64,000 nt of DNA from Micromonospora sp. ALFpr18c (GTDB lineage: Bacteria; Actinomycetota; Actinomycetes; Mycobacteriales; Micromonosporaceae), in NCBI RefSeq assembly GCF_008868155.1, contig NZ_WBKR01000001.1, positions 92,125 through 156,124 of the forward strand, given 5' to 3'. A program made the position numbers and the translations under genes. The notes under the pieces were generated by a model. The model had not been told where the DNA came from, searched no databases, and saw only the letters and a list, made by a program, of their open reading frames with translations. Of the stretch, positions 32,655-41,595 are shown in pieces. Numbering within the stretch: the first letter of the stretch is position 1; every line of letters starts with the position of its first letter.

Positions 32655-33455
32655 ATGGCACCGACGGCGGACGTGGCGGTGATCGGCGGTTCGGGCCTGT
32701 ACGCGCTCCTCGACGGCACCACGCATGAGCTGGACACCCCGTACGGCCCACCGTCGGATGCGGTGACCATCGCCGAGGTCGCCGGGCGGCGGGTCGCGTT
32801 CCTGCCCCGGCACGGTCGCGACCACCGGTATCCACCGCACCTGATCCCCTACCGGGCCAATCTCTGGGCGTTGCGCTCCCTGGGCGTACGCCAGGTGCTC
32901 GCCCCGTGCGCGGTCGGCGGGCTGCGCCCTGAGCTGGGGCCGGGCACGTTCGTGGTGCCGGACCAGCTGATCGACCGGACCAGCGGTCGGGCGCAGACCT
33001 ACTACGACCGGGGCGCGGTGCACGTGCCGTTCGCCGACCCGTACTGCCCGAACGGCCGGCGTTCGCTGCTCACCGCCGCGGTGGGCCGGGACGTCTCAGC
33101 CGTGGACGGCGGCACGGTGGTGGTGGTCGAGGGCCCCCGGTTCTCCACCCGGGCCGAGTCGCGTTGGTTCGCCTCGATCGGCGGCACTGTCGTCAACATG
33201 ACCGGCCACCCGGAGGCGGTCCTCGCCCGGGAACTGGCCGTCTGTTACTCGTCGATTGCGCTGATCACCGATCTGGACGCCGGGGTGCAGGCGGGCGAGT
33301 CGGTGACGCAGGACGAGGTGTTCCGGGTCTTCGCGGCGAACACCGACCGGCTGCGGGACGTGCTGCTGGACGCGCTGGCGGCGTTGCCGGCCGCTCAGGA
33401 CTGCGCCTGTGGCCGGGCGCTGGACGGCATCACCCTGCCCTTCGCGCTGCCCTGA
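32655..33455 (+). CDS. mtnP: S-methyl-5'-thioadenosine phosphorylase
   Basis: A 266-residue trimeric-type purine nucleoside phosphorylase. Motifs: ADVAVIGGSGLYALLDG, VAFLPRHGRDHRYPPHLIPY RAN region, VVVEGPRFSTRAESRWF, GGTVVNMTGHPEAVLAREL and LITDLDAGVQ. The TDLD pair corresponds to the two aspartates that recognise the amino group of adenine in MTA phosphorylases, so adenine-type substrates are favoured over hypoxanthine or guanine. It recycles methylthioadenosine from polyamine and related synthesis. GGAGG is about 7 nt upstream of the ATG. A short hairpin follows the stop. Confidence 0.88.
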   Translation: MAPTADVAVIGGSGLYALLDGTTHELDTPYGPPSDAVTIAEVAGRRVAFLPRHGRDHRYPPHLIPYRANLWALRSLGVRQVLAPCAVGGLRPELGPGTFVVPDQLIDRTSGRAQTYYDRGAVHVPFADPYCPNGRRSLLTAAVGRDVSAVDGGTVVVVEGPRFSTRAESRWFASIGGTVVNMTGHPEAVLARELAVCYSSIALITDLDAGVQAGESVTQDEVFRVFAANTDRLRDVLLDALAALPAAQDCACGRALDGITLPFALP

Positions 33456-33457
33456 GC

Positions 33458-33479
33458 CGACGCGCCCACGAGCGCGTCG
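33458..33479 (+). terminator. Short hairpin after mtnP
   Basis: An 8-bp stem (CGACGCGC with its complement) with a 6-nt loop begins just after the mtnP stop. Without a U-tract it is a weak terminator candidate. Confidence 0.4.
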
Positions 33480-33587
33480 CCACGGACGCCCGGGAAACGC
33501 CCGAAAGGTCCGTCACATCCCGATAGATTCGGTTGATCGGGAGGGCGACCACGGTCGCCCCTGCGCGCGATACGGAGGCAGGCGGCG

Positions 33588-35183
33588 ATGGCAACGGTCC
33601 GGGACGCCACGTACGACGTGCTCCGCACCCTCGGCATGACCACCGTCTTCGGCAATCCCGGCTCCACCGAGGAACCGTTCCTGCGGGACTTCCCGGCCGA
33701 CTTCCACTACGTCCACGCCCTGCACGAGGCGACGGCGGTCGCCATGGCCGACGGCTACGCCCAGGCCGCCGGTGTGCCCGCGCACGTCAACCTGCACACC
33801 GCCCCGGGCACCGGCAACGGCATGGGCAACCTGGTCACCGCCTGGCACAACAAGACCCCACTGATCGTCACCGCCGGCCAGCAGACCCGGGAGATGCTGC
33901 TGCTCGAACCACGGCTGACCAGCCGCCGCGCCACCGAGCTGCCGCAGCCGTACGTCAAGTGGGCCTACGAGCCGGCCCGGGCGCAGGACATCCCGGCGGC
34001 GGTGCTGCGGGCGTACGCCACCGCGGTGCAACCGCCGGCCGGCCCGGTCTATCTCTCGCTGCCGATGGACGACTGGGCCCAGCCGGCCGGCACGACGCCC
34101 GAGCAGCGCTCGGTGGCCACCCGGTTCGGCCCGGATCCGCAGCGGCTCGACGAGTTCGCCCGGATGCTGGCCGGCAGCCGCGACCCGGTGCTGGTGTTCG
34201 GGCCGGGAGTGGACCGTTCGGGCAGTTGGGCGAGCGCGGTCGCGCTGGCCGAGCGGCTGGCCGCACCGGTCTGGTCGGTGCCCGCACCGGAGCGGGCCGT
34301 CTTCCCGGAGGACCACCCGCACTTTCGTGGGGTGCTGCCGTTCGCGATCGGGCCGCTGGCCGAGGCGCTGAGCGGCCACGACACGGTGCTCGTCGTCGGC
34401 GCCCCGGTGTTCCGCTACTACCCGTACGTGCCGGGCGAGCACCTGCCCTCAGGCACCCGTCTGCTGCACGTCACGGACGACCCGGACGAGGCCGCCCGCG
34501 CGCCGGTCGGCGACAGCCTGCTCGGCGACCCCGGGCTGACCCTGGCCGCGCTGCTCGACCGGATACCGCAGACCGACCGGCCCGCCCCGGCACCCCGCGC
34601 CACGCCGGCGGCGCCGGAGGTGACCGTGCCGTTGAGCGCCGACGCCCTGTTCGCCGCGCTGGCCGCGCACTGGCCGACCGACGGGGTGCTGGTGCAGGAG
34701 TCACCGTCCAACCTGGCCGCGCTGCGCCGCCAGCTGCGGGTCACCCGGCCCGCGTCGTACTTCACGATGGCCAGTGGTGGCCTCGGCTACGGTCTGCCGG
34801 CCGCGATCGGCGTGGCGCTGGCCGAGCGGGACACCGGGCGGGGTCGGCCGGTGGTGGCGGTGATCGGCGACGGCTCGTTCCACTACTCGGTGCAGGCGCT
34901 GTGGACGGCCGCGCGCCTGGCACTGCCGGTGGTGGTCGTCGTCCCGGTCAACCAGCAGTACGCGATCCTCAAGGCGTTCGCCGAGCTGAAGGAGACGCCC
35001 GGGGTGCCCGGCCTGGATCTGCCGGGGCTGGACATCACCGCCATCGCGGCCGGCTACGGCTGCGCCACCGAGGTGGCCGAGACACCCGACCAGCTCGGCG
35101 CGGCGCTCGCCGCCGGGCTGCGCGCCGACCGTCCCACCGTCCTGCCGGTGCCGATCAGCACCGACGTGCCCAGCATCCTCTGA
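33588..35183 (+). CDS. mdlC: Benzoylformate decarboxylase (thiamine diphosphate enzyme)
   Basis: A 531-residue ThDP enzyme that would convert benzoylformate to benzaldehyde and CO2 in mandelate/phenylglyoxylate breakdown. N-terminal domain: VFGNPGSTEEPFLRDFP (catalytic Glu region) and PAHVNLHTAPGTGNGMGNLV, with the active-site histidine as in characterised BFDs. The cofactor motif is VIGDGSFHYSVQALWTAA with a later VPVNQQYAIL (GDG...N). Relatives of this fold include other 2-oxoacid decarboxylases; the histidine pattern favours BFD. No mandelate genes adjoin it. GGAGG precedes the ATG by about 9 nt. Confidence 0.88.
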   Translation: MATVRDATYDVLRTLGMTTVFGNPGSTEEPFLRDFPADFHYVHALHEATAVAMADGYAQAAGVPAHVNLHTAPGTGNGMGNLVTAWHNKTPLIVTAGQQTREMLLLEPRLTSRRATELPQPYVKWAYEPARAQDIPAAVLRAYATAVQPPAGPVYLSLPMDDWAQPAGTTPEQRSVATRFGPDPQRLDEFARMLAGSRDPVLVFGPGVDRSGSWASAVALAERLAAPVWSVPAPERAVFPEDHPHFRGVLPFAIGPLAEALSGHDTVLVVGAPVFRYYPYVPGEHLPSGTRLLHVTDDPDEAARAPVGDSLLGDPGLTLAALLDRIPQTDRPAPAPRATPAAPEVTVPLSADALFAALAAHWPTDGVLVQESPSNLAALRRQLRVTRPASYFTMASGGLGYGLPAAIGVALAERDTGRGRPVVAVIGDGSFHYSVQALWTAARLALPVVVVVPVNQQYAILKAFAELKETPGVPGLDLPGLDITAIAAGYGCATEVAETPDQLGAALAAGLRADRPTVLPVPISTDVPSIL

Positions 35184-35194
35184 CCCGGTCCACC

Positions 35195-36148
35195 TCAGCG
35201 CGCGGCGATCGACAGCGGAGCTCCGGTGAAGGCGTCCAGCACCGGCCGGGCACCCAGGGGTGCCGCGAGGGTCACCGTGACCGGTTCGAGTTTGAGCAGG
35301 TCGATGCAGACTCCGGTGGATCGGGTGACGGCGCCACCGACCACCACGGCGTCGGGTCCTTCCCGCACCAGCGGTGTGATCCCGGTGTCGCAGGCGCCGA
35401 CGCCGAGCCGGACGGTCACCCGTGCCCCGTCGACGGCCACCAGGTCCTGCGCACCGACCAGCCCGTCCGGCAGGGGCCGGGGCGGCACGGTGGGCTCGGG
35501 GACCGCCGTCACCGCCGTCGGCGCGACGGCGAGCCGGGCCACCGGGACGGCCAGTTCCTCGATCGTGAACAGCCAGGCCGGCACCTGCGCCTCGCCCCGG
35601 CTGGTGTGGACCGGCACGGCCCCCAACGTGACGCCGGTGACGGTCAGCGGCAGGCAGGCGGTCTGCGTCGTGCTGGTGGCCCAGCCGTCCGGTCCTGGTT
35701 CGACGGTGGGGCCACCGGGGCTCGGCAGGCCGGGCCGTTTCGGTCGCCCGGGGCAGGGTGGCGGATCACCCTGGTCGAGTTGCCGGTACGCCTCGACCGC
35801 GTTGACCAGCGGCACGGTGAGGCGACCGTCCGGGAACTGGATCTCCCCGCCGACCCGCATGGGCGTGATCGGGACCTGCTCGCGGTACCAGCCGGCCCGG
35901 AACGCCGCCTCGGTGTCGGGAGTGAAGCGTGGATCGCCGACAAGCACGGTCGGGCCCTGCAACGGGACGTACCCGCTTCGCCAGCTCGCGTCAGGCCGCC
36001 ACGCCTGCGCGACCTCGGTGGCCCGCTGGTCGAACGCCGCCGACCGCTCTGCCGGATCGGTGGGCCCGACCGCCGGGCCGGCGCCAGTCGGGGCGCAGCC
36101 CGCGGCGAGCAGCAGCGGGAGTACGAGCAGCAGAGCCGGTCGACGCAT
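35195..36148 (-). CDS. Hypothetical lipoprotein
   Basis: A 317-residue exported protein with a clear lipobox (LLLVLPLLLAAGC), so it is probably lipidated at Cys18 and held on the outer face of the membrane. The body has no motif I recognise: a front part with VGDPRFTPDTEAAFRAGWYR, a proline-rich middle, and strand-rich repeats (PAWLFTIEELAVPVARLAVA; VRLGVGACDTGITPLV). Four cysteines in the mature part could form disulfides. It converges with the BFD gene, 11 nt from its stop. Confidence 0.75.
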   Translation of the reverse strand: MRRPALLLVLPLLLAAGCAPTGAGPAVGPTDPAERSAAFDQRATEVAQAWRPDASWRSGYVPLQGPTVLVGDPRFTPDTEAAFRAGWYREQVPITPMRVGGEIQFPDGRLTVPLVNAVEAYRQLDQGDPPPCPGRPKRPGLPSPGGPTVEPGPDGWATSTTQTACLPLTVTGVTLGAVPVHTSRGEAQVPAWLFTIEELAVPVARLAVAPTAVTAVPEPTVPPRPLPDGLVGAQDLVAVDGARVTVRLGVGACDTGITPLVREGPDAVVVGGAVTRSTGVCIDLLKLEPVTVTLAAPLGARPVLDAFTGAPLSIAAR

Positions 36149-36193
36149 GCCGGTTCGACGCGCCCGTCGACACCCCGGTTCCCGGGCCGACGC

Positions 36194-36676
36194 TCAGGTT
36201 TCGCCACCCAGATCCGTCTGGTACGCCTGCCAGAGCAGGTCGGCGCCGCGTCGCCGATGGCGGGCCAGCGTCCGCAGCAGGTACCCGGCCCGGTGCCGCA
36301 CCTCGTCGGGGCTGGCGTCGCAGTGCTCGGCCAGCCGTCGCACGGCCCGGAGGGCGGCGACGATCCCGGCGTGCTCCCGGGTCAACAGCCGTACCCCGTG
36401 GTGCAGGCGGGGCGAGTGGGCGAGCAGCTCCCGGTAGAGACCGGCCGGGCCCTCGGTGACCCGGACGTGCTCGGCGAAGCGTTGCTCGACCGGTCGCAGG
36501 CGGAGCAGCACGTCCTCGCGCCAGCGCGGCTCGGACGTCGCGACGGCGACCGCCCGGGCGAGGGCGTGCACGTCGCCGGCGAGCCCGGCGGGCCGGGGCT
36601 CGCCGGGAAGACCAGCGGGGTACGGATCGGGAGCGGAGAGCACGTGTGACGGCTGGTGGACCGGACCGGTGACCAT
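36194..36676 (-). CDS. Hemerythrin-like helical protein of unknown function
   Basis: A 160-residue helical protein with scattered histidines and acids: DVHALARAVAVATSEPRWRE, RLRPVEQRFAEHVRVTEGP, LLAHSPRLHHGVRLLTREHA and HRAGYLLRTLARHRRRGADL. Spacing is suggestive of a hemerythrin-type four-helix bundle but no complete ligand set can be assigned, so metal binding is uncertain. GGGAGG lies 4 nt before the ATG. It is upstream of the lipoprotein gene in the same direction (45-nt gap), so co-transcription is possible. Confidence 0.6.
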   Translation of the reverse strand: MVTGPVHQPSHVLSAPDPYPAGLPGEPRPAGLAGDVHALARAVAVATSEPRWREDVLLRLRPVEQRFAEHVRVTEGPAGLYRELLAHSPRLHHGVRLLTREHAGIVAALRAVRRLAEHCDASPDEVRHRAGYLLRTLARHRRRGADLLWQAYQTDLGGET

Positions 36677-36816
36677 GGCACCTCCCGCGCGGCGCTGCTA
36701 CCCCATACCGCGATGGTGAACCCGCCCGCCGTCCCTGTCCAGGGGCTCAAGAGCCCCCATCTGCTCCTTCGGTCACCGTCCCCGCGTCCTTCCGCCGAGC
36801 GGGTCCGGCGATGCGC

Positions 36817-37476
36817 TCAGTCGCCTGACGGGCGCTCCGCCAGGCGGCGCAGCTCGCCGGCCACGTCGCCATCGGGTCGGTCGTCGGGTCGGCTCGCCGC
36901 GATCGCGTCGGCCAGCGCCCGCAACTCGGACGGCGGCAGGGTGGGCAGCCCCATGCCCCGCAGCGGCACCGTGACCTGGCGCCCGCTGTCCCGATCGGTG
37001 GCGACGAGGCTCGGTGACCGGTGCCCGCGCGCTAGCGGGTCGTCGACCGCCTCGCGGTGCGACGCGACCTCGATCCGGGCCGTGGCGAGGTCGACGGTGC
37101 GGGTGCGCAACGCGCCGCGCACCCGCAGCGAGCTGCCGTCCAGCCAGGCGGCCGTGCGGAGCACCCGCAGCACGAGGTAGACGCCGAGCAGGACGAACGG
37201 CAGGCCGCACAGCCCGATGAACGGGCCGGAGCCTCCCGAGCCGCCGCCGGACTCCCGCAACGCGGGCGGCAGCATCCCCGGCGGCAGGTCGCGAGCCTCC
37301 TCGTAGGAGGCGAGCGCGTCACCCGGGCCGGTCAGCCGACGCAGTAGCCCGCCAGCGATCAGGGGCAGCAGCACGAACGCCGCACCGACGCCCGCCACCA
37401 GGACGCCGACCACCATCGCGACGGCACGCCGGCCGGGCGGAGCGCCGACCGACAGGCGCAGCTGCTGGTTCGTCAC
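36817..37476 (-). CDS. Membrane protein of unknown function
   Basis: A 219-residue protein with two membrane segments: AVAMVVGVLVAGVGAAFVLL near the start and GPFIGLCGLPFVLLGVYLVL after an acidic loop. Then comes a cytoplasmic part, AAWLDGSSLRVRGALRTRTV, with strands in a PH-like order, and an Asp/Arg-rich tail. No named family is recognised. GTG 37476 has a TACGCT box 6 nt upstream, another leaderless arrangement. It lies downstream of the ssrA terminator. Confidence 0.7.
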   Translation of the reverse strand: MTNQQLRLSVGAPPGRRAVAMVVGVLVAGVGAAFVLLPLIAGGLLRRLTGPGDALASYEEARDLPPGMLPPALRESGGGSGGSGPFIGLCGLPFVLLGVYLVLRVLRTAAWLDGSSLRVRGALRTRTVDLATARIEVASHREAVDDPLARGHRSPSLVATDRDSGRQVTVPLRGMGLPTLPPSELRALADAIAASRPDDRPDGDVAGELRRLAERPSGD

Positions 37477-37515
37477 ACCGGCAGCGTAGGCGAGTGAGGG
37501 CCAGCGTCCACACGA

Positions 37516-37548
37516 CGAAGCGCCCCGGCCGTGGGCCGGGGCGCTTCG
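37516..37548 (-). terminator. Terminator of ssrA
   Basis: A perfect 15-bp stem (arm CGAAGCGCCCCGGCC) with a GTG/CAC loop begins 8 nt after the tmRNA 3' end. No long U-tract follows. Confidence 0.75.
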
Positions 37549-37555
37549 CTCGAGG

Positions 37556-37930
37556 TGGTGGAGGTGCCGGGAATCGAACCCGGGTCCTTCGCCGGTTTGT
37601 CAGGGCTTCTCCGAGCGCAGCTCGCTGTGCCTCTACTCGGCCCCACCGCTCACGCGAGCAAGTTGGTGTGACGGGCCCAGTCGCTGATTGATCTCGCCGC
37701 ACGGACCCCGCGACCGGGTCCGATTGGCCAGCCTTCTAGCTGATGCCGGCTACTGGGACGAAGGCGTTCCCAGGCCGACAGACTTAGCTACTCGCCTCAG
37801 GCGGCGAGAGCGAAGTCAGCGCGATTGTTCTTGGCGCTTATAAGTTTCCGACGACCGATTCTCGAGACGACGTCGGCTTCCTCGGCTCGCTTCCCCTGTC
37901 GCTGCGTACGAAGTCGAAACCAGTCACCCC
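37556..37930 (-). ncRNA. ssrA: Transfer-messenger RNA (tmRNA)
   Basis: A 375-nt tmRNA, the RNA partner of SmpB in rescuing stalled ribosomes. The 5' end reads GGGGTGACTGGTTTCGACTT and pairs with the 3' end ...GGCACCTCCACCA to form the alanine-type acceptor stem; CCA is encoded. The T-arm is GGGTTCGATTCCC. The internal message encodes AKNNRADFALAA then TGA, the expected degradation tag ending in ALAA. Pseudoknot-forming repeats follow. smpB lies just upstream in the same direction, as in other actinobacteria. Confidence 0.95.
37797..37835 (-). other. tmRNA tag-peptide reading frame
   Basis: Resume codon GCC, then AAG AAC AAT CGC GCT GAC TTC GCT CTC GCC GCC TGA, giving AKNNRADFALAA. The hydrophobic ALAA end is the signal for ClpXP-type proteases. 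Confidence 0.9.
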
Positions 37931-38036
37931 CTCGACAGGCCACCGATGTGGCGGCACTGACAAGACTAACGCCTGCCGCAACGCCTTTCATCCCGAGGCC
38001 CGGGCCGGGCGTGCCGACCAGGACAAACGGGATGAA

Positions 38037-38516
38037 TCAGTCGTCCATTCCCTTACCGCGTCGACCGGACACCCGGGCGATCTCCCGGTCCGCGTCCCGC
38101 TTGGCGAGGTCCTGACGCTTGTCGTACGACTTCTTGCCCTTGGCCAGGGCGATCTCCACCTTGGCCCAGCCGTCGGCGAAGTACACCTGCAACGGGACGA
38201 TGGTGAAACCGCCCTCGCGGGTCTTGCCGACGAGCTTGTCGATCTCGACACGGTTGAGCAGCAGCTTGCGCGTACGCCGGGGCTCATGGTTGGTCCAGGT
38301 GCCCTGCGTGTACTCCGGGATGTGCATGGCGTGCAGGTACAACTCGCCGTCGCGCTCCTGGGCGAACGCGTCGACCAGCGACGCCCGCCCGGCCCGCAGC
38401 GACTTGACCTCGGTGCCGGTCAACGCCATGCCCGCCTCGTACGTGTCGAGGATCGAGTAGTCGTGGCGTGCCTTCTTGTTGGAGGCGACCACCTTGCGCC
38501 CCTTTTCCCGTGGCAT
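38037..38516 (-). CDS. smpB: SsrA-binding protein SmpB
   Basis: A 159-residue RNA-binding protein that delivers tmRNA to stalled ribosomes. Motifs: [60 protein letters not shown] and a basic tail [20 protein letters not shown] that enters the mRNA channel. ATG 38516 is chosen because AGGAGAGGGGG lies upstream at proper distance; longer in-frame starts add unrelated residues. ssrA follows about 105 nt downstream, giving a co-located trans-translation pair. Confidence 0.96.
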   Translation of the reverse strand: MPREKGRKVVASNKKARHDYSILDTYEAGMALTGTEVKSLRAGRASLVDAFAQERDGELYLHAMHIPEYTQGTWTNHEPRRTRKLLLNRVEIDKLVGKTREGGFTIVPLQVYFADGWAKVEIALAKGKKSYDKRQDLAKRDADREIARVSGRRGKGMDD

Positions 38517-38595
38517 CGGTGCCACCCCCTCTCCTGCGTCGTCCTCGGCCGGGGTCACCCCGGCCGGACAACCGATCATGTTACCTGAATGACAA

Positions 38596-38636
38596 GGACC
38601 CTCCCGCGCCGTTTATTTCCGGCCGCGGGAGGGTCC
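38596..38636 (-). terminator. Terminator after ftsX
   Basis: A 13-bp perfect outer stem (arm GGACCCTCCCGCG) around an AT-rich GTTTATTTCC loop, 32 nt past the ftsX stop, followed on the minus strand by TTGTCATT. It separates ftsEX from smpB. Confidence 0.7.
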
Positions 38637-38667
38637 CCGGGAGACGACGGGACGACCCGTACGGTGC

Positions 38668-39543
38668 CTAGACCCGCAGGTAGAAGCGCAGGGTGATCCA
38701 GGCGGTGGCGGCGCTCACGAGGCCACCGACGCCGGCCATCAGCGGGAAGATGAACAGGATGTCACCCCAGCTGATCGGCGAGAGCAGGCCCTGCAACGCG
38801 CTGAGCGACCCGTCGAAGAGCAGATACTTCGCCGCGACGAGAGCGACCAGACCGAGCAGCGAGCCGATCAGGCCGGCCACGACGGCCTCCAGCACGAACG
38901 GCGCCTGGATGAACCAGTTGGACGCACCGACGAGCTTCATGACCGCCACCTCGCGCCGCTTGCTGTACGCGGCCACCTGAATGGTGTTCGCGACCAGCAG
39001 CAGGGCGGCGATCGCCATCACGATGGCCGCGGCCAGCGCGATGTTCTGGATCGAGGTGAGGATGTTGAAGATCTTGTCCAGCAGGCGGCTCTGGTCGACG
39101 ATCTCGTCGACGCCCGCCGTGTCCTTGTACTGGTCGTAGATGTCCTTGTACTGCTCCGGGTTGTTCAGCTTGAGCCGGAACGACTCGGGCAGCTGGTCCG
39201 GCTTGACGGCGTTCACCAGGTCCGGAGCGTCCTGGTACATCTCCTTGAAGCGCTTGTACGCCTCGTCCTTGTTGACGTAAAGGACGTCCTTCACCAGAGG
39301 GTCGCCGTCGAGCTTGGTTTGCAGCTCTGTGCGCTCCTGCTCGCTCACCTCCTGGTTCAAGAAGATCGAGACTTCGATGTTCTTGTAGTAGAGGTCCTTC
39401 ATGTCGTCGACCTGGCGGTACATGAGACCGCTGGCGCCGAGCATGGTCAGCGAGACCGCCATCGTGATGATCATCGCGATGGACATGGTCACGTTGCGCC
39501 ACAGTCCGACCAGTACCTCGGACAGGACGTATTTCACGCGCAT
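38668..39543 (-). CDS. ftsX: Cell division ABC transporter permease FtsX
   Basis: A 291-residue membrane protein with the FtsX topology. Helix 1 is TMSIAMIITMAVSLTMLGAS. A large outer domain (about 45-165) rich in Lys, Asp and Tyr follows. Three further helices (ALAAAIVMAIAALLLVANTI; a second after QAPFVLEAVVAGLIGSLLGL; a last ending ITLRFYLRV) and the coupling loop RREVAVMKLVGASNWFIQAP complete it. With FtsE it controls peptidoglycan hydrolases of the RipC/NlpC type at division and growth sites. It follows ftsE by 67 nt. Confidence 0.96.
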   Translation of the reverse strand: MRVKYVLSEVLVGLWRNVTMSIAMIITMAVSLTMLGASGLMYRQVDDMKDLYYKNIEVSIFLNQEVSEQERTELQTKLDGDPLVKDVLYVNKDEAYKRFKEMYQDAPDLVNAVKPDQLPESFRLKLNNPEQYKDIYDQYKDTAGVDEIVDQSRLLDKIFNILTSIQNIALAAAIVMAIAALLLVANTIQVAAYSKRREVAVMKLVGASNWFIQAPFVLEAVVAGLIGSLLGLVALVAAKYLLFDGSLSALQGLLSPISWGDILFIFPLMAGVGGLVSAATAWITLRFYLRV

Positions 39544-39610
39544 CGGGATTTCCTCCGGGTCTCCGGCATGAGGTGTTCGTCGTCAGGCTGCGCAGGGGTG
39601 GAGCGCCGGC

Positions 39611-40291
39611 TCACCCGTAGACGCCGCGGGCCTGGTCACGGACGATGCGACCGCTCTCGATCTCGACGACGCGGCGGCGCATCTGGTTCACGATGTTGGA
39701 GTCGTGGGTGACCATCACGACGGTCGTGCCGGTGCGGTTGATCCGGTCCAGCAGGCGCATGATCTCGATCGAGGTGTCCGGGTCCAGGTTTCCGGTGGGC
39801 TCGTCCGCCAGCAGGATCAGCGGACGGTTCACGAACGCCCGGGCGACGGCGACCCGCTGCTGCTCACCACCGGAGAGCTCGTGCGGGTAGCGGTGCTCCT
39901 TGCCACCGAGACCGACCAGCTCCAGCACCTCCGGCACGACCCGGCGGGCAACCGCCTTGGTCTTGCCGATCACCTCGAGAGCGAACGCCACGTTCTCGTA
40001 GGCGGTGCGGTTCGGCAGAAGCCGGAAGTCCTGGAAGACACAGCCGATCGAACGCCGGAAGTGGGGTCGCTTCCACGAGCGCATCGACGTGACGTCCTTG
40101 CCGTTGACGACGACGCGGCCCTTGTTGGGGGCGACCTCGTGCAGCAGCATCTTGATGATTGTGGACTTGCCGGAGCCGGATGGACCGATGAAGAAGACGA
40201 ACTCGCCCTTCTCGATCGAGACGGACACGTTGTCGAGCGAAGGCCGGGACGCCTTCGGGTACGTCTTCGTCACTTGCTCAAGCTGAATCAC
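39611..40291 (-). CDS. ftsE: Cell division ATP-binding protein FtsE
   Basis: A 226-residue ABC ATPase. Walker [18 protein letters not shown]-loop VFQDFRLL, signature [20 protein letters not shown], Walker [17 protein letters not shown] and H-loop [11 protein letters not shown] are all intact. It energises FtsX. GTG 40291 begins the family N-terminus ([20 protein letters not shown]). A TAGACT box ends 8 nt upstream and no ribosome site is seen, so the message may be leaderless. The gene order prfB-ftsE-ftsX-smpB-ssrA is conserved in actinobacteria. Confidence 0.96.
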   Translation of the reverse strand: MIQLEQVTKTYPKASRPSLDNVSVSIEKGEFVFFIGPSGSGKSTIIKMLLHEVAPNKGRVVVNGKDVTSMRSWKRPHFRRSIGCVFQDFRLLPNRTAYENVAFALEVIGKTKAVARRVVPEVLELVGLGGKEHRYPHELSGGEQQRVAVARAFVNRPLILLADEPTGNLDPDTSIEIMRLLDRINRTGTTVVMVTHDSNIVNQMRRRVVEIESGRIVRDQARGVYG

Positions 40292-40409
40292 GGGTGGTGA
40301 GTCTACGCGGTGTAACAACTGAGCCAAGCCCCACGCCCCACAGATCCGGCGCGCGTCGTCGAATCAGGCTTCTACCTGGAGATCGACGACGCGCTCCGCC
40401 CGCGAGCCG

Positions 40410-41531
40410 TCACGCACCGTCGCCAGCGAGCTGACGCTGCTTGCGCCAACGGATACCCGCCTCGATGAACCCGTCCAACTCGCCGTCGAAGACCGCGCTC
40501 GGATTGCCGGTCTCCTGCTCGGTTCGGAGATCCTTCACCATCTGATACGGGTGCAGGACGTAGGAGCGCATCTGGTCGCCCCACGAGCCGGCGGCGTTCT
40601 CCTTGAGCCCCTCCAGCTTGGCCTGCTCCTCCTGGCGCTTGCGCTCCAGCAGCCGGGCCTGCAGCACCCGCAGCGCGGACGCCTTGTTCTGCAGTTGGGA
40701 CTTCTCGTTCTGGCAGGTCACCACGATGCCGGTCGGGATGTGGGTGAGTCGGACCGCCGAGTCGGTGGTGTTGACGCTCTGCCCACCGGGGCCGGAGGAG
40801 CGGTAGACGTCGACCCGTACCTCGTTCTCCGGGATGTCGATGTGGTCGGTCTGCTCGGTGACCGGCAGAACCTCGACGCCCGCGAAGCTGGTCTGCCGGC
40901 GGCCCTGGTTGTCGAACGGGCTGATCCGGACCAGGCGGTGCGTCCCCGACTCGACGCTGAGCGTCCCGTACGCGTAGGGCACCTTGACCGCGAAGGTGGC
41001 CGACTTGAGGCCCGCCTCCTCGGCGTACGAGGTTTCGTAGACCTCGGTCGGGTAGCCGTGGCGCTCCGCCCAGCGCAGGTACATCCGCAGCAGCATCTCG
41101 GCGAAGTCCGCCGCGTCCACGCCACCCGCACCAGCCCGGATGGCGACCAACGCCTCCCGGGAGTCGTACTCGCCGGAGAGCAGGGTGCGGACCTCCATCT
41201 CCTGGATCGACTTGGTCAACCCGGTGATCTCCGCCTCAACCTCGGTGAGCACACCCGGGTCGGATTCGGCCTCGGCCAGCTCCAGCAGCACCCGGGCGTC
41301 GTCGAGTTGGGCGCGCAGGCTGCCCAGCTTGCTGATCTCGCCGTTGACGTACGACAGCTGCGAGGTCACCTGCTGGGCCTTGGCCTGGTCGTCCCAGAGG
41401 TCAGGGGCGGACGCCTCCTGCTCAAGGCGGGCCTTGTCCTCGTGGAGACGGTCGATGTTGAGGACGGCCTCGATGTTTCGCAGGGTCGCGTCGAGTTCCT
41501 TGAGCTGTTCGGCGTAATCGGCAGCGGTCAC
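40410..41531 (-). CDS. prfB: Peptide chain release factor 2
   Basis: A 373-residue class I release factor reading UGA and UAA. The peptidyl-hydrolysis loop [18 protein letters not shown] and the codon-recognition SPF tripeptide ([15 protein letters not shown]) are present, with [20 protein letters not shown] in domain 2. The reading frame is continuous: there is no internal UGA with a slippery CTT, so the autoregulatory +1 frameshift of most prfB genes is absent, as is usual in high-GC actinobacteria. GTG 41531 lies 8 nt after a TACGCT box; a TTG at 41540 is a less likely start. Confidence 0.95.
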   Translation of the reverse strand: MTAADYAEQLKELDATLRNIEAVLNIDRLHEDKARLEQEASAPDLWDDQAKAQQVTSQLSYVNGEISKLGSLRAQLDDARVLLELAEAESDPGVLTEVEAEITGLTKSIQEMEVRTLLSGEYDSREALVAIRAGAGGVDAADFAEMLLRMYLRWAERHGYPTEVYETSYAEEAGLKSATFAVKVPYAYGTLSVESGTHRLVRISPFDNQGRRQTSFAGVEVLPVTEQTDHIDIPENEVRVDVYRSSGPGGQSVNTTDSAVRLTHIPTGIVVTCQNEKSQLQNKASALRVLQARLLERKRQEEQAKLEGLKENAAGSWGDQMRSYVLHPYQMVKDLRTEQETGNPSAVFDGELDGFIEAGIRWRKQRQLAGDGA

Positions 41532-41595
41532 GACAGACAAGCGTACTGTGCCGTAGGCAGCCCAGCTCGTCGCGTATGCGGGAACCCGCCGATCG

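Noticed and set aside
33588..35183. Acetolactate synthase instead of benzoylformate decarboxylase
   Set aside because: The FAD-binding middle features and family spacing of acetolactate synthases are not evident, while the N-terminal VFGNPGSTEEPF and histidine pattern fit BFD.
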